A stretch of DNA of 64,000 bases from CAWJMD01 sp963700925 (lineage in GTDB: Bacteria > Actinomycetota > Actinomycetes > Actinomycetales > CAWJMD01). This document shows, piece after piece, positions 46,515 through 55,486 of the stretch (position 1 is its first letter; every line of letters starts with the position of its first letter). The notes under the pieces were generated by a model. It made no database searches, was not told the DNA's origin, and was given only the letters and a program-made list of their open reading frames with translations. The position numbers and the translations under genes are program-made. Location: positions 3,906,001 through 3,970,000 of the forward strand of contig OY969553.1 in NCBI GenBank assembly GCA_963700925.1, written 5' to 3'.

Positions 46515-48232
46515 CAGGCGACAGGGGAGGCGCGGCGGTTCGCCTGGACGCCGGGAGCCGGCAGGAGGCGCTGCGCCAGATGGCCGGGCAGCAGCTGGAC
46601 GTCCTGGTCATCGGGGGCGGTGTCGTGGGAGCGGGTGCCGCGCTCGACGCCGTCACCCGTGGGCTGCGGGTGGGCCTGGTGGAGGCACGCGACTACGCGT
46701 CGGGAACCTCGAGCCGGTCGAGCAAGCTGGTGCATGGTGGCCTGCGCTACCTCGAGCAGCTCGACTTCGGTCTCGTCCGCGAGGCGCTGCGGGAGCGATC
46801 GTTGATCCTCAACCGGCTCGCGCCGCACCTGGCTCGACCGGTGCCTTTCCTGTACCCCCTGCGGCACCGGGTGTGGGAGCGTTTCTACGTCGGCAGCGGC
46901 GTCCTCCTCTACGACACGATGGGCGGCCGCAAGGGGGTCCCGAGCCACCGGCACCTCACCAGACGACAGGCACTCAGAGAGTTCCCGTCGATGCGCAAGG
47001 ACGCCCTGGTCGGCGCGATCCGTTACTACGACGGCCAGTTGGACGACGCCCGGCACACGATGATGCTGGCGCGCACCGCGGCGGACTACGGCGCCTTCTG
47101 CGCCACCAGCGCTCGGATGACGGGCTTCCTGCGCGAGGGCGACCGGGTGAGCGGAGCCAGGGTCACGGACCTGGAGTCCGGTGAGGAGATCGAGATCAGG
47201 GCCCGTCAGACGATCAACGCGGCCGGCGTCTGGACCGACGAGATCCAGGAGATGGTCGGCGGTCGCGGCCAGATCAACGTGCGAGCCTCCAAGGGCGTGC
47301 ACCTCGTGGTGCCCCGCGACCGGATCCGCGCCAGCACCGGGATCATCAGCCGCACCGAGAAGAGCGTGCTGTTCATCATCCCGTGGGGCGAGCACTGGAT
47401 CATCGGCACGACGGATACCGACTGGACGCTCGACCTCGCCCACCCGGCGGCGAGCAGGACCGACGTCGACTACCTGATCGACCACACCAACCGCTTGCTG
47501 CAGACCCCCATCACCCACGACGACGTGGTCGGCGTCTACGCCGGCCTGCGGCCCCTGCTCTTCGGGGAGTCCGAAGACACCAGCCAACTGTCACGAGAGC
47601 ACGCCGTGGTGTCGCCGGTAGCAGGGCTGGTGATGGTTGCGGGTGGCAAGTACACCACCTACCGGGTGATGGCCAAGGACGCCGTCGACGCGGTCGCGCA
47701 CGGCCTGCCTGGGAAGGTTCCGCCGTCCTGCACCGACACGACACCGCTGGTGGGTGCCGAGGGCTTTGCGGCAGCCTGGAACCAACGCGAGCAGCTCGCG
47801 ATGCGCTCCGGCCTGCACCTGGCCCGGATCGAGCACCTGCTGCAGAGGTACGGGTCGCTCACGCACGAGCTGCTCGCGCTGGTCGAAGAGCGGCCCGAGC
47901 TCGCGGCGCCGCTGCCGGGCGCGCCCTCGTACCTCGGCGTCGAGGCCTACTACGCGGCCCGGGCCGAAGGCGCCCTGCACCTCGACGACATCCTGACCAG
48001 GCGCACCCGGATCTCGATCGAGGCGGCGGACCGCGGGATGTCCGCCGCCGAAGAGGTGGCACGGCTGGTGGCCCCGCTGCTCGGCTGGACCGACACCCAG
48101 GCGAAGCACGAGGTCGAGCACTATCGTGCGCGGGTCGAGGCGGAGATGGACTCCCAGCGACAGCCGGACGACCTCACCGCTGACGCCGCGCGCCTGGGCG
48201 CGGCCGACGTCCGGATGGCGAGTGGTGGCTGA
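46511..48232 (+). CDS. glpD: Glycerol-3-phosphate dehydrogenase (FAD-dependent)
   Basis: This 573-residue membrane-associated flavoenzyme oxidises glycerol 3-phosphate to dihydroxyacetone phosphate and passes electrons to the respiratory quinone pool. The FAD-binding motif GGGVVGAGAALD starts at about residue 35; TSSRSSKLVHGGLRYLE and INAAGVWTDEI are characteristic, as is the C-terminal domain with GAPSYLGVEAYYAARAE. GTG 46511 overlaps the glpK stop by 4 nt, so kinase and dehydrogenase are made together. No terminator was seen in the gap before the PspC gene. Confidence 0.96.
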   Translation: MTGDRGGAAVRLDAGSRQEALRQMAGQQLDVLVIGGGVVGAGAALDAVTRGLRVGLVEARDYASGTSSRSSKLVHGGLRYLEQLDFGLVREALRERSLILNRLAPHLARPVPFLYPLRHRVWERFYVGSGVLLYDTMGGRKGVPSHRHLTRRQALREFPSMRKDALVGAIRYYDGQLDDARHTMMLARTAADYGAFCATSARMTGFLREGDRVSGARVTDLESGEEIEIRARQTINAAGVWTDEIQEMVGGRGQINVRASKGVHLVVPRDRIRASTGIISRTEKSVLFIIPWGEHWIIGTTDTDWTLDLAHPAASRTDVDYLIDHTNRLLQTPITHDDVVGVYAGLRPLLFGESEDTSQLSREHAVVSPVAGLVMVAGGKYTTYRVMAKDAVDAVAHGLPGKVPPSCTDTTPLVGAEGFAAAWNQREQLAMRSGLHLARIEHLLQRYGSLTHELLALVEERPELAAPLPGAPSYLGVEAYYAARAEGALHLDDILTRRTRISIEAADRGMSAAEEVARLVAPLLGWTDTQAKHEVEHYRARVEAEMDSQRQPDDLTADAARLGAADVRMASGG

Positions 48233-48371
48233 GCCCTGCTGCCCATGGGGTCAGGGTGCGTTCGGGGTCCGGTCAGGGGCTCACCGGATGGTTTCGTGTG
48301 CTCCGACGTCGCATCGTGGAGATCGTCCGCACCACTGACGAGAAACACGAGAGACCAGGAGCTGAACCACG

Positions 48372-48626
48372 ATGGATGGGATCCACGAGACCATGGGCCG
48401 CCAGGGGCTGTACCGCTTGCAGGACGAGCGGGTCGTCGCCGGCGTCTTCTCAGGGCTTGGCCGACGGTTCGGGATCGACCCGTGGCCGGCGCGGTTCGTC
48501 TTCACCGCGCTGATGCTGGTCGTCCCCGGCAGCCAGATCCTGCTGTACCCGGTGCTCTGGGTGCTGATGCCGAGCGAGCAGCGCGGCACGGTGACCACGA
48601 TGGGCAAGGCGGCTCCCGCATCGTAA
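48372..48626 (+). CDS. PspC-domain small membrane protein
   Basis: This 84-residue protein has the PspC domain: GLYRLQDERVVAGVFSGLGRRFGIDPWPARF, residues about 12-42, followed by one or two membrane helices (VLMLVVPGSQILLYPVLW region). Stand-alone PspC proteins are common in actinobacteria and are thought to sense membrane stress. There is no pspA in the window. GGAG precedes the ATG. Its 3' end is close to the leuA leader promoter. Confidence 0.88.
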   Translation: MDGIHETMGRQGLYRLQDERVVAGVFSGLGRRFGIDPWPARFVFTALMLVVPGSQILLYPVLWVLMPSEQRGTVTTMGKAAPAS

Positions 48627-48642
48627 GACGCGGGACCGGTGC

Positions 48643-48672
48643 GTGGACGCGTGCCGGTGGGCACCCTAGGGT
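48643..48672 (+). promoter_or_regulatory. Promoter of the leuA leader
   Basis: GTGGAC (48643-48648), 18 nt, TAGGGT (48667-48672), then 7 nt to the GTG of the leader peptide. The transcript would begin at the peptide's start codon, as for the leuS leader. Confidence 0.55.
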
Positions 48673-48679
48673 GGGGTCC

Positions 48680-48724
48680 GTGCGCGTGAGCCTCCTTCTC
48701 GGCCGCCGCGGCGAGGGTCTGTAA
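48680..48724 (+). CDS. Leucine leader peptide of leuA
   Basis: A 14-codon ORF from GTG to TAA reads MRVSLLLGRRGEGL, with three consecutive leucine codons (CTC CTT CTC) and a fourth before the stop. It precedes leuA by 71 nt and overlaps the 5' arm of a GC-rich hairpin, so ribosome position on the Leu codons can change folding. This is a classical leucine attenuation layout. Leucine-codon leaders before actinobacterial leuA have been predicted before, as recalled; the leuS counterpart in this window is the less expected half. Confidence 0.75.
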   Translation: MRVSLLLGRRGEGL

Positions 48725-48747
48725 CCAGACCGGTTCCCCCGCCGCGG
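48706..48747 (+). promoter_or_regulatory. GC-rich attenuator hairpin before leuA
   Basis: CCGCGGCGAGGG (48706-48717) pairs with CCCCCGCCGCGG (48736-48747) with one mismatch and encloses a smaller GGTCTG/CAGACC hairpin. The 5' arm lies inside the leader peptide ORF. No T-run follows, so it could be a terminator of the GC type or could mask downstream sequence. Confidence 0.6.
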
Positions 48748-48795
48748 TGTCGTTGTCGCCCGCCGGTCGCCCCCTCGTTCGAGAGGCATCGACAG

Positions 48796-50658
48796 ATGAC
48801 CGGCCAGCACGACGTCCAGACCGCAGCACCCGTAGACCCCACAGCATCCGCAGAGTCCACCTCAGCGCACGCGGCGACGGCATCGCCCATCAGTCCGGCG
48901 ATGCCGTCGCACAGCACCCGCTGGCGCACAGCGGCGCAGCAGGCGACCGCGATGCCCGTGCACAAGTACAGCCCGTACCTCGACCAGTTCCGCGTCGAGC
49001 TGCCCGACCGCACCTGGCCCGACAAGGTCGTGACGCAGGCCCCGCGCTGGTGCGCGGTCGACCTGCGCGACGGCAACCAGGCGCTGATCGACCCGATGAA
49101 CCCCGCGCGCAAGCTGGCGATGTTCCAGCTGCTCGTGCAGATGGGCTACAAGGAGATCGAGGTCGGGTTCCCGTCCGCCAGTGAGACCGACTTCGCGTTC
49201 GTCCGTCAGCTGGTCGAGGGAGACCTGATCCCGGACGACGTGCGGATCCAGGTGCTGACCCAGTGCCGCGAGCACCTGATCGAGCGGACGTTCGAGTCGA
49301 TCCGTGGTGCCGACCAGGCGATCATCCACTTCTACAACTCGACGTCGGCCCTGCAGCGACGTGTCGTGTTCGGCCTCGACCGCGACGGCATCACCGACAT
49401 CGCCACGCAGGGTGCACGCCTGTCGATGAAGTACGCGGAGGCGATCACGCCGCAGACCGAGATCTACTGGGAGTACAGCCCGGAGTCGTACACCGGCACC
49501 GAGCTGGAGTACGCGGTGGAGGTGTGCGGCAAGGTCACCGAGGTCATCGACCCGACCCCGGAGCGGCCGCTGATCGTGAACCTGCCCGCCACGGTCGAGA
49601 TGGCCACGCCGAACGTCTACGCCGACTCGATCGAGTGGATGCACCGCAACCTCGACCGGCGCGACTCGCTGGTGCTCAGCCTGCACCCGCACAACGACCG
49701 CGGCACGGGGGTCGCCGCTGCCGAGCTCGGCTATCAGGCCGGCGCCGACCGCATCGAGGGGTGCCTGTTCGGCAACGGCGAGCGCACCGGCAACGTGTGC
49801 CTGGTCACCCTGGGGCTCAACCTGTTCAGCCAGGGCATCGACCCGCAGATCGACTTCTCCGACATCGACGAGGTGCGGCGGACGGTCGAGTACTGCAACC
49901 AGCTGGCAGTGCCCGAACGCCACCCGTACGGCGGAGACCTCGTCTACACCGCCTTCTCCGGGTCGCACCAGGACGCCATCAAGAAGGGCTTCGACCACCT
50001 GGCGGCCGACGCGGAAACCGCGGGCAAGGGCGTGGACGACATCCAGTGGGCGGTGCCGTACCTGCCGATCGACCCCCGCGACGTCGGCCGCACGTACGAG
50101 GCCGTGATCCGCGTGAACTCGCAGTCGGGCAAGGGTGGCGTGGCCTACCTGATGAAGTCCGAGCACCACCTCGACCTGCCGCGCCGGCTGCAGATCGAGT
50201 TCAGCCAGGTCGTCCAGCGCCGGACCGACACAGCCGGCGGCGAGATCTCGTCCGAAGAGCTCTGGGAGGTCTTTGCCGACGAGTACCTGCCCGCGACCGA
50301 CGCCGAGACGGCGTGGGGGCGGCTGGCCCTTCGAGGCACCCGGTCCGACAGCCCGGTCGACGGCGCTGACCGGCTCAGCGTTGACATCCTCGACGCCGGC
50401 GCCGCCCGCACGCTGCAGGGCATCGGGAACGGGCCGATCGCGGCGTTCGTCAGCGCGCTGGGCGGAATCGACGTGAGCGTGCGGGTCCTCGACTACGCGG
50501 AACACGCGATGGGGGCCGGTGGCGACGCGACGGCTGCGGCCTTCGTCGAGTGCGAGATCGACGACCGGGTCCTCTGGGGAGTGGGCATCGACCCCAACAT
50601 CGTCACGGCCTCGCTGCAGGCCGTCGTGTCGGCCGTGAACAGGGCCGGTCGAGGGTGA
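48796..50658 (+). CDS. leuA: 2-isopropylmalate synthase
   Basis: This 620-residue enzyme condenses acetyl-CoA with 2-ketoisovalerate, the committed step of leucine synthesis. The catalytic domain shows DLRDGNQALIDPM (Arg91 region) and the metal-binding HPHNDRG (His297, His299), followed by the C-terminal LeuA allosteric domain that binds leucine (ISSEELWEVFADEYL onward, ending in the VECEIDDRVLWGVG block). GAGAGG lies 9 nt before the ATG. The first 50 residues are an unconserved extension as in other actinobacteria. Upstream lies a leucine leader peptide. Control would therefore be double: attenuation and feedback inhibition. Confidence 0.98.
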   Translation: MTGQHDVQTAAPVDPTASAESTSAHAATASPISPAMPSHSTRWRTAAQQATAMPVHKYSPYLDQFRVELPDRTWPDKVVTQAPRWCAVDLRDGNQALIDPMNPARKLAMFQLLVQMGYKEIEVGFPSASETDFAFVRQLVEGDLIPDDVRIQVLTQCREHLIERTFESIRGADQAIIHFYNSTSALQRRVVFGLDRDGITDIATQGARLSMKYAEAITPQTEIYWEYSPESYTGTELEYAVEVCGKVTEVIDPTPERPLIVNLPATVEMATPNVYADSIEWMHRNLDRRDSLVLSLHPHNDRGTGVAAAELGYQAGADRIEGCLFGNGERTGNVCLVTLGLNLFSQGIDPQIDFSDIDEVRRTVEYCNQLAVPERHPYGGDLVYTAFSGSHQDAIKKGFDHLAADAETAGKGVDDIQWAVPYLPIDPRDVGRTYEAVIRVNSQSGKGGVAYLMKSEHHLDLPRRLQIEFSQVVQRRTDTAGGEISSEELWEVFADEYLPATDAETAWGRLALRGTRSDSPVDGADRLSVDILDAGAARTLQGIGNGPIAAFVSALGGIDVSVRVLDYAEHAMGAGGDATAAAFVECEIDDRVLWGVGIDPNIVTASLQAVVSAVNRAGRG

Positions 50659-50702
50659 CGGTGGCGTTTGGCACGCTGTGACCGGTTGGTCGTGCGACAC
50701 TC

Positions 50703-52367
50703 ATGGTCGACATAGGGGCCTGGGGCGTGATGGCCCGGGCCCCTTTCGTGGGGGAGGACGGCGCTGGGTTCCGGCCTGCCACGTACAACGGGAGCGGAGC
50801 CGTGCAGCAGACCAGGGAGCTGGTGCCGACGTCGGAGTTCGGCCCCTTTGACCTGATTAGCGACTGGGCTCACGCCAAGTACCTCGCGGGCTACCACGCG
50901 GAGGCCATCCACGACGCCCGGTGCGCGTTGGCCCTGGTGACCCTCACCGACGACTCCACGACCGTGCTCTACCTGCACTACACGATCGGTGTCGCCCTGC
51001 ACGAGCTCGGTCGGCCCGTCGAGTCGGCGATCAACGCCCAGGTGCTGCTCTCGCGGGTCGACCCGGTGACCCAGCCGTACTGGCGCGCCAAGGCCCTGTC
51101 GCTGCTCGCCGAGGCGTGGATGCGCGATGGCGAGATGAACCGCGCGATGGACGCCGTGGCCGAGGGCAGCGCGGTCCTCGCCGCCCACCCGTCCGAGGCG
51201 TACAACCACATGTCCGCCAGCATGGCGGTCGCCCTGGCCCTGAGGGCCCTGTACCTGTACGAGGAGGCCGAGCGCCTCCTGATGGCCACGGTTCGCGGGG
51301 TCGACCCGTGGGCCGACCTGCTGGTCCTCGACGAGGCGACGCAGCTGCTCCTCTACTGGGGCGCGACGCACGAGCTGCTGGGGCGCGGCGCCGAGGCGCG
51401 TGCGCTGTACGTCAGGGCGGCCTCACGGGCCCGCAGGGTCCAGCCCCTCGCGGAGGAGCGCGAGGAGCGTGTGCTCGGCGTGCGTGGGCTGGTGTACGAG
51501 GCCTTCGTGCACGAGCGGCTCGGCGAGCCCGAGCTGGCCGAGAGCCGACTGCGGGCCGCGCTGGTCGACTACGAGCTGCGCGACCAGCTCACCGACGGCC
51601 ACATCGCCCGCATCACGCTCGCGCGGGTGATGGCCCAGCGCGGTGAGTTCGACGACGCGCGCGCGCACCTTCAGGTCGCCCGCCGGGCCGCGGACCAGGC
51701 CAGCCGCTACGTGTGGTCCGCGACCGCTCTCGCCACCGAGGCCGAGGTCGACGAGCTCGAGTACGGCCCGCACCCCGGGCTGGACCGGATGCGCGCGCTC
51801 TCGCAGGAGGTGCTGGCGCGGATGGTGTCGGACCGCGCCAGCCGGTTCTTCGACATCCAGGCTCGCAACAAGGTGCGCGAGCTGATCGCCGAGACCGAGC
51901 GGATGGGCCAGCAGGTGCGGGAGGACCCACTCACCGGGCTGGGCAACCGCCGGCGGCTCGTCGAGTACGTCGCCCGCGCGTCCGGTGTGGTGTCGGCGAT
52001 CTTCGTCGACATCGACCGCTTCAAGACGGTCAACGACCGGTACGGCCACGCCGTCGGCGACCGCGTGCTCACGGTGATCGCCGGCATGCTCCTGATGCAC
52101 TGCCGGGCGAGTGACGTCATCGTCCGGTACGGAGGAGACGAGTTCGTCGTGCTCGTCGAGGGCGACCCGATGTCGGCCACATCCGTCGCCGAGCGCCTGC
52201 ACCTGGCGATCCGGGAGGGCGACTGGGAGGTCCTGGCCGAGGGACTGGCCGTCACGGCGTCGATCGGCGTGGCGACCTCGCTGGCCGCCGAGACGGTGCT
52301 GGCGTCCGCCGACCAGGCCCTGTACAGCGCCAAGCGACAGGGGCGCGACCAGGTCGTCTCGACCTGA
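50703..52367 (+). CDS. TPR-GGDEF diguanylate cyclase
   Basis: This 554-residue soluble protein has about 360 residues of helical TPR-like repeats, then a GGDEF domain. The cyclase motif is intact (GGDEF at 477-481), preceded by an inhibitory RxxD site (RASD) at the proper spacing, and GLGNRRRL plus DIDRFKTVNDRYGH are conserved. It should make cyclic di-GMP, with the TPR region as a partner-binding or sensing module. There is no membrane segment. The ATG at 50703 begins 45 nt after leuA; an in-frame ATG at 50730 is also possible. It precedes recO. Confidence 0.92.
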   Translation: MVDIGAWGVMARAPFVGEDGAGFRPATYNGSGAVQQTRELVPTSEFGPFDLISDWAHAKYLAGYHAEAIHDARCALALVTLTDDSTTVLYLHYTIGVALHELGRPVESAINAQVLLSRVDPVTQPYWRAKALSLLAEAWMRDGEMNRAMDAVAEGSAVLAAHPSEAYNHMSASMAVALALRALYLYEEAERLLMATVRGVDPWADLLVLDEATQLLLYWGATHELLGRGAEARALYVRAASRARRVQPLAEEREERVLGVRGLVYEAFVHERLGEPELAESRLRAALVDYELRDQLTDGHIARITLARVMAQRGEFDDARAHLQVARRAADQASRYVWSATALATEAEVDELEYGPHPGLDRMRALSQEVLARMVSDRASRFFDIQARNKVRELIAETERMGQQVREDPLTGLGNRRRLVEYVARASGVVSAIFVDIDRFKTVNDRYGHAVGDRVLTVIAGMLLMHCRASDVIVRYGGDEFVVLVEGDPMSATSVAERLHLAIREGDWEVLAEGLAVTASIGVATSLAAETVLASADQALYSAKRQGRDQVVST

Positions 52368-52422
52368 GCGGGTCGAGCGAGTCGAGGGCTGCGGCGTCGC
52401 TCCGGGCGGGCACAATGCAGTA

Positions 52423-53154
52423 GTGACACTCACCCGCGACGAGGCTGTCGTGCTGCGCACCCAGAAGCTGGGTGAGGCCGACCGCATCGTCACGCTGCTG
52501 ACGCGTCAGCAGGGGCGGGTCCGGGCCGTCGCCAAGGGCGTCCGTCGCACGTCGAGCCGGTTCGGCGCGCGCCTCGAGCCGTTCATGTACGTGGACGTGC
52601 AGCTGTGGGCGGGCCGCTCCCTCGACGTCGTCACGCAGGTCGACACGCTGGCCCCGTACGGGCAGGAGATCGCGACCGACTACCCGCGCTACACGGCGGG
52701 CACCGCGATGCTGGAGACCGCGGAGCGAATGACCGAGAACGAGCGCGAGCCCGCCACCCAGCAGTTCCTGCTGCTGGTCGGAGGGCTCCGCACCCTGGCC
52801 GGCGGCGCTCACGACCCCGCACTGGTGCTCGACGCGTTCCTCCTCCGCTCGCTGTCCGTCGCGGGGTGGGCGCCGTCGTTCGACGAGTGCGCCCGCTGCG
52901 GCGCTCCCGGACCGCACCGGGCGTTCGCCGTGGCGCTGGGCGGAACGGTCTGCGCCCTGTGCCGGCCGCCGGGCTCCGCCGCGCCGGCTCCTGCCACCCT
53001 CGTGCTGCTCGCCGCACTGCTGACCGGTGACTGGGTGGCGGCCGACGCCGCTGACACCCGCGCGCGGCGCGAGGCCAGCGGGCTGGTGGCCGCCTACCTC
53101 CAGTGGCACCTCGAGCGCGGGGTTCGCTCGCTGCGAATGGTTGAGCGCCTGTGA
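52423..53154 (+). CDS. recO: DNA repair protein RecO
   Basis: This 243-residue recombination mediator loads RecA through RecF-pathway repair. The N-terminal OB fold includes VLRTQKLGEADRIVTLLT and GRVRAVAKGVRR; the C-terminal zinc finger has CARCG (with CALC about 20 residues on). The GTG start has a weak -10-like CACAAT ending 6 nt upstream. Its TGA overlaps the uppS GTG by 4 nt, so the two are coupled, as in mycobacteria. Confidence 0.96.
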   Translation: MTLTRDEAVVLRTQKLGEADRIVTLLTRQQGRVRAVAKGVRRTSSRFGARLEPFMYVDVQLWAGRSLDVVTQVDTLAPYGQEIATDYPRYTAGTAMLETAERMTENEREPATQQFLLLVGGLRTLAGGAHDPALVLDAFLLRSLSVAGWAPSFDECARCGAPGPHRAFAVALGGTVCALCRPPGSAAPAPATLVLLAALLTGDWVAADAADTRARREASGLVAAYLQWHLERGVRSLRMVERL

Positions 53155-53978
53155 GCCCAGGCCGCAGGTCCCGTCGTACTGGCACGTCGTCCCCTCGTCC
53201 GGTCGAACCACCGCCGCCCCACCCGAGCGGCGTCGCGCCGCCCGACCTGGACGCGTCCCAGCTGCCCGGGCACGTCGCAGTCGTGATGGACGGCAACGGC
53301 CGGTGGGCCAACCAGCGCGGACTGACTCGAACGGCGGGACACGAGGCCGGTGAGCAGGCCCTGTTCGACCTCGTCGCCGGCGCGATCGAGATCGGCGTCC
53401 AGCACCTTTCGGTGTACGCCTTCTCCACCGAGAACTGGAAGCGGTCGCCCGACGAGGTGCGCTTCCTGATGGGCTACAACCGCCAGGTGCTGCGCCGGCG
53501 TCGGGAGCAGCTCCACTCCTGGGGCGTGCGCGTGCGATGGGCGGGTCGTCGTCCGCGACTGTGGACGTCGGTCATCCGTGAGCTGGAGGAGGCGGAACAG
53601 CTCACCCGCCACAACACCGTGATGACCCTGACGCTGTGCGTGAACTATGGCGGACGGGCCGAGATCGCCGACGCCGCAAAGGAAATCGCCCGCCTGGCTG
53701 CAACCGGGCGGATCGACCCGGAGCGCGTCGACGAGCGGATGGTCGCCCGATATCTCGACGAGCCCGAGGTGCCCGACGTCGACCTGTTCCTGAGAACGTC
53801 GGGGGAGCAACGGATCTCGAACTTCCTGCTCTGGCAGTCGGCCTACGCCGAGCTGGCCTTCATCGACACCCTCTGGCCGGACGTCGACCGCACGCACCTG
53901 TGGGACGCGCTGCTGAACTATGCGGGTAGAGATCGGCGTTACGGCGGCGCCGTGGACAGGACCGCACCGGCCGAGTAG
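53151..53978 (+). CDS. uppS: Isoprenyl diphosphate (undecaprenyl/decaprenyl) synthase
   Basis: This 275-residue cis-prenyltransferase makes the lipid carrier for peptidoglycan. The active-site motif is VVMDGNGRWA (Asp47 to Trp52), followed by HEAGEQAL, AFSTENWKRS, NYGGRAEI and the C-terminal DLFLRTSGEQRISNFLLWQ. Actinobacterial homologues may make decaprenyl diphosphate; chain length is not read here. The first 35 residues are a basic, Pro-rich tail. It overlaps recO by 4 nt. A 13-bp-stem hairpin follows before zur on the opposite strand. Confidence 0.95.
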   Translation: MSPGRRSRRTGTSSPRPVEPPPPHPSGVAPPDLDASQLPGHVAVVMDGNGRWANQRGLTRTAGHEAGEQALFDLVAGAIEIGVQHLSVYAFSTENWKRSPDEVRFLMGYNRQVLRRRREQLHSWGVRVRWAGRRPRLWTSVIRELEEAEQLTRHNTVMTLTLCVNYGGRAEIADAAKEIARLAATGRIDPERVDERMVARYLDEPEVPDVDLFLRTSGEQRISNFLLWQSAYAELAFIDTLWPDVDRTHLWDALLNYAGRDRRYGGAVDRTAPAE

Positions 53979-53999
53979 CCCGCCCCGTCGCCGCAGCCA

Positions 54000-54060
54000 C
54001 GCGAGATCTCACACATCGTCGTGTCAGCCGCTCGGAAGCGACGTCTCGTGAGATCTCGCG
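54000..54060. terminator. Long inverted repeat between uppS and zur
   Basis: CGCGAGATCTCAC (54000-54012) and GTGAGATCTCGCG (54048-54060) are a perfect 13-bp inverted repeat separated by 35 nt. It lies between converging genes, so it can end both transcripts. The AGATCT core makes each arm partly palindromic itself. Confidence 0.7.
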
Positions 54061-54076
54061 GGCCGACGACAGACGA

Positions 54077-54472
54077 TCAGGTGCTGTGACAGGTGGCGCA
54101 GGTGCCGAACACCTCAACTTGGTGCTCGATGTCGGCAAAACCGTTCTCCTGTGCCACCTTTGCGGCCCAGCGTTCCACCGGCTTGTCCTCTACCTCGACG
54201 GTGCGCCCACACACCCGGCAGACGAGGTGATGGTGGTGGTGCCTGCCGCAACGCCGGTAGACCGCCTCGCCGTCGTCGGAGCGCAGCACGTCGATGTCTC
54301 CGTCCTCGACCATGCCCTGCAGTGCCCGGTACACCGTGGCCAGGCCGATGCGATTGCCGCGCTCGCGCAGGTTCGCGTAGATGTCCTGCGCGCTGCGAAA
54401 GGTGTTCTGCTCAGCCAGGAACTCGAGCACGGCCGAGCGCTGCTTCGTGGGCCTGCGGGTGGTCGAGACCAT
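54077..54472 (-). CDS. zur: Zinc uptake regulator (Fur family)
   Basis: This 131-residue Fur-family repressor has the winged helix (SAVLEFLAEQNTFRSAQDIY, then GLATVYRALQGMVEDG) and metal sites GRHHHHHLVCRVCG and the final CATC. ATG 54472 is chosen because AGGAGG lies 9 nt upstream; an earlier ATG at 54502 has none. The context (the znuACB genes on the same strand and a Zur-type box before znuA) assigns it as Zur rather than Fur. It ends the zinc operon strand. The five-histidine run is part of the usual regulatory metal site. Confidence 0.93.
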   Translation of the reverse strand: MVSTTRRPTKQRSAVLEFLAEQNTFRSAQDIYANLRERGNRIGLATVYRALQGMVEDGDIDVLRSDDGEAVYRRCGRHHHHHLVCRVCGRTVEVEDKPVERWAAKVAQENGFADIEHQVEVFGTCATCHST

Positions 54473-54526
54473 GCGCTGGGTCCTCCTGGGCTCGGGCGTC
54501 ATGCTGTGAGTGCTCGTCAGTGCTCG

Positions 54527-55486
54527 CTAGTGCTCGTCATAGTGGGCACCGTGCGCGGCATGCCGGTGGCCGTCGTGCAGGTAGTCGACGTGGTCGTCGT
54601 GCGCGACCACCGGGTGCCCGCAGCCGGGGAAGTGCTCGTGCGGGTGCTCCTCCGTCGGGGCGTGCCGTCGAGCGCGCAGCTGGCGGCGTAGCCATCCGGC
54701 CAAGGCTGCGAGCCCGAACGCCGCGATCGCGTAGAGGACGATCGTGCCGCCCGAAGGGGTGTTGGTCCAGAACGACGTCAGCACCCCGATCACGCTGACG
54801 ACGACGCCGACCAGCATCGCCAGCGCGATGGTGGTGCGGAAGCTTCGTGCCAGCTGCTGCGCCACTGCTGCCGGCAGGATCATCAGGGCGCTGATCAGCA
54901 GCAGGCCGACGACACGCATCGCCACGACCACGGTGACGGCGGTGAGCACCGCGAGCAGCATGTTCAGGGCGGTCACCGGCAGTCCGCTCGCCCTGGCGTA
55001 CTCCTCGTCGTCGCTGACTGCGAAGAGCCGCGTCGCCAGCGTCAGGCACGTGCCGAGAACGGCCGCGGTGAGCACCCCGAACGCGATCAGGTCGTTCGGG
55101 GTCGTGGTGGTGATCGCCCCGAACAGGTACGCGTTCAGCCCCGCGAGGGAGCCACCCTCCGCGGTCGAGACCAGCACGACGCCGCCGGCGATGCCGCCGT
55201 AGAACATCACCGCGAGCACGACGTCGCCCCCGGAGCGCCCGCGGGCACGCACGACCTCGATCAGCACCGCCGCCGCGACCGCCGCGACCAGGGCCGTCCA
55301 GACCGGCGCGGCGCCGGTGACGAGGCCGACTGCCACACCGGTCAGAGCGACGTGCCCCATGCCGTCACCGATCAGCGACAGCTTGCGCTGCACCAGGAAG
55401 ACGCCGACGGCCGGCGCGCTGAGGCCCACGAGCAGCGCTGCCACCAGGGCGCGAACCATGAAGTCGTACGAGAGGACGTCAAGCAT
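54527..55486 (-). CDS. znuB: Zinc ABC transporter permease with His-rich tail
   Basis: This 319-residue permease of the ABC-3 family has about eight membrane helices (VQRKLSLIGDGMGHVALTGVA is the characteristic motif). The last 45 residues form a His/Asp-rich cytoplasmic or periplasmic tail (EEHPHEHFPGCGHPVVAHDD and further HxH repeats) that probably binds zinc. It is encoded behind znuC with an 8-nt overlap. Such a tail is found in some but not all homologues. Confidence 0.92.
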   Translation of the reverse strand: MLDVLSYDFMVRALVAALLVGLSAPAVGVFLVQRKLSLIGDGMGHVALTGVAVGLVTGAAPVWTALVAAVAAAVLIEVVRARGRSGGDVVLAVMFYGGIAGGVVLVSTAEGGSLAGLNAYLFGAITTTTPNDLIAFGVLTAAVLGTCLTLATRLFAVSDDEEYARASGLPVTALNMLLAVLTAVTVVVAMRVVGLLLISALMILPAAVAQQLARSFRTTIALAMLVGVVVSVIGVLTSFWTNTPSGGTIVLYAIAAFGLAALAGWLRRQLRARRHAPTEEHPHEHFPGCGHPVVAHDDHVDYLHDGHRHAAHGAHYDEH

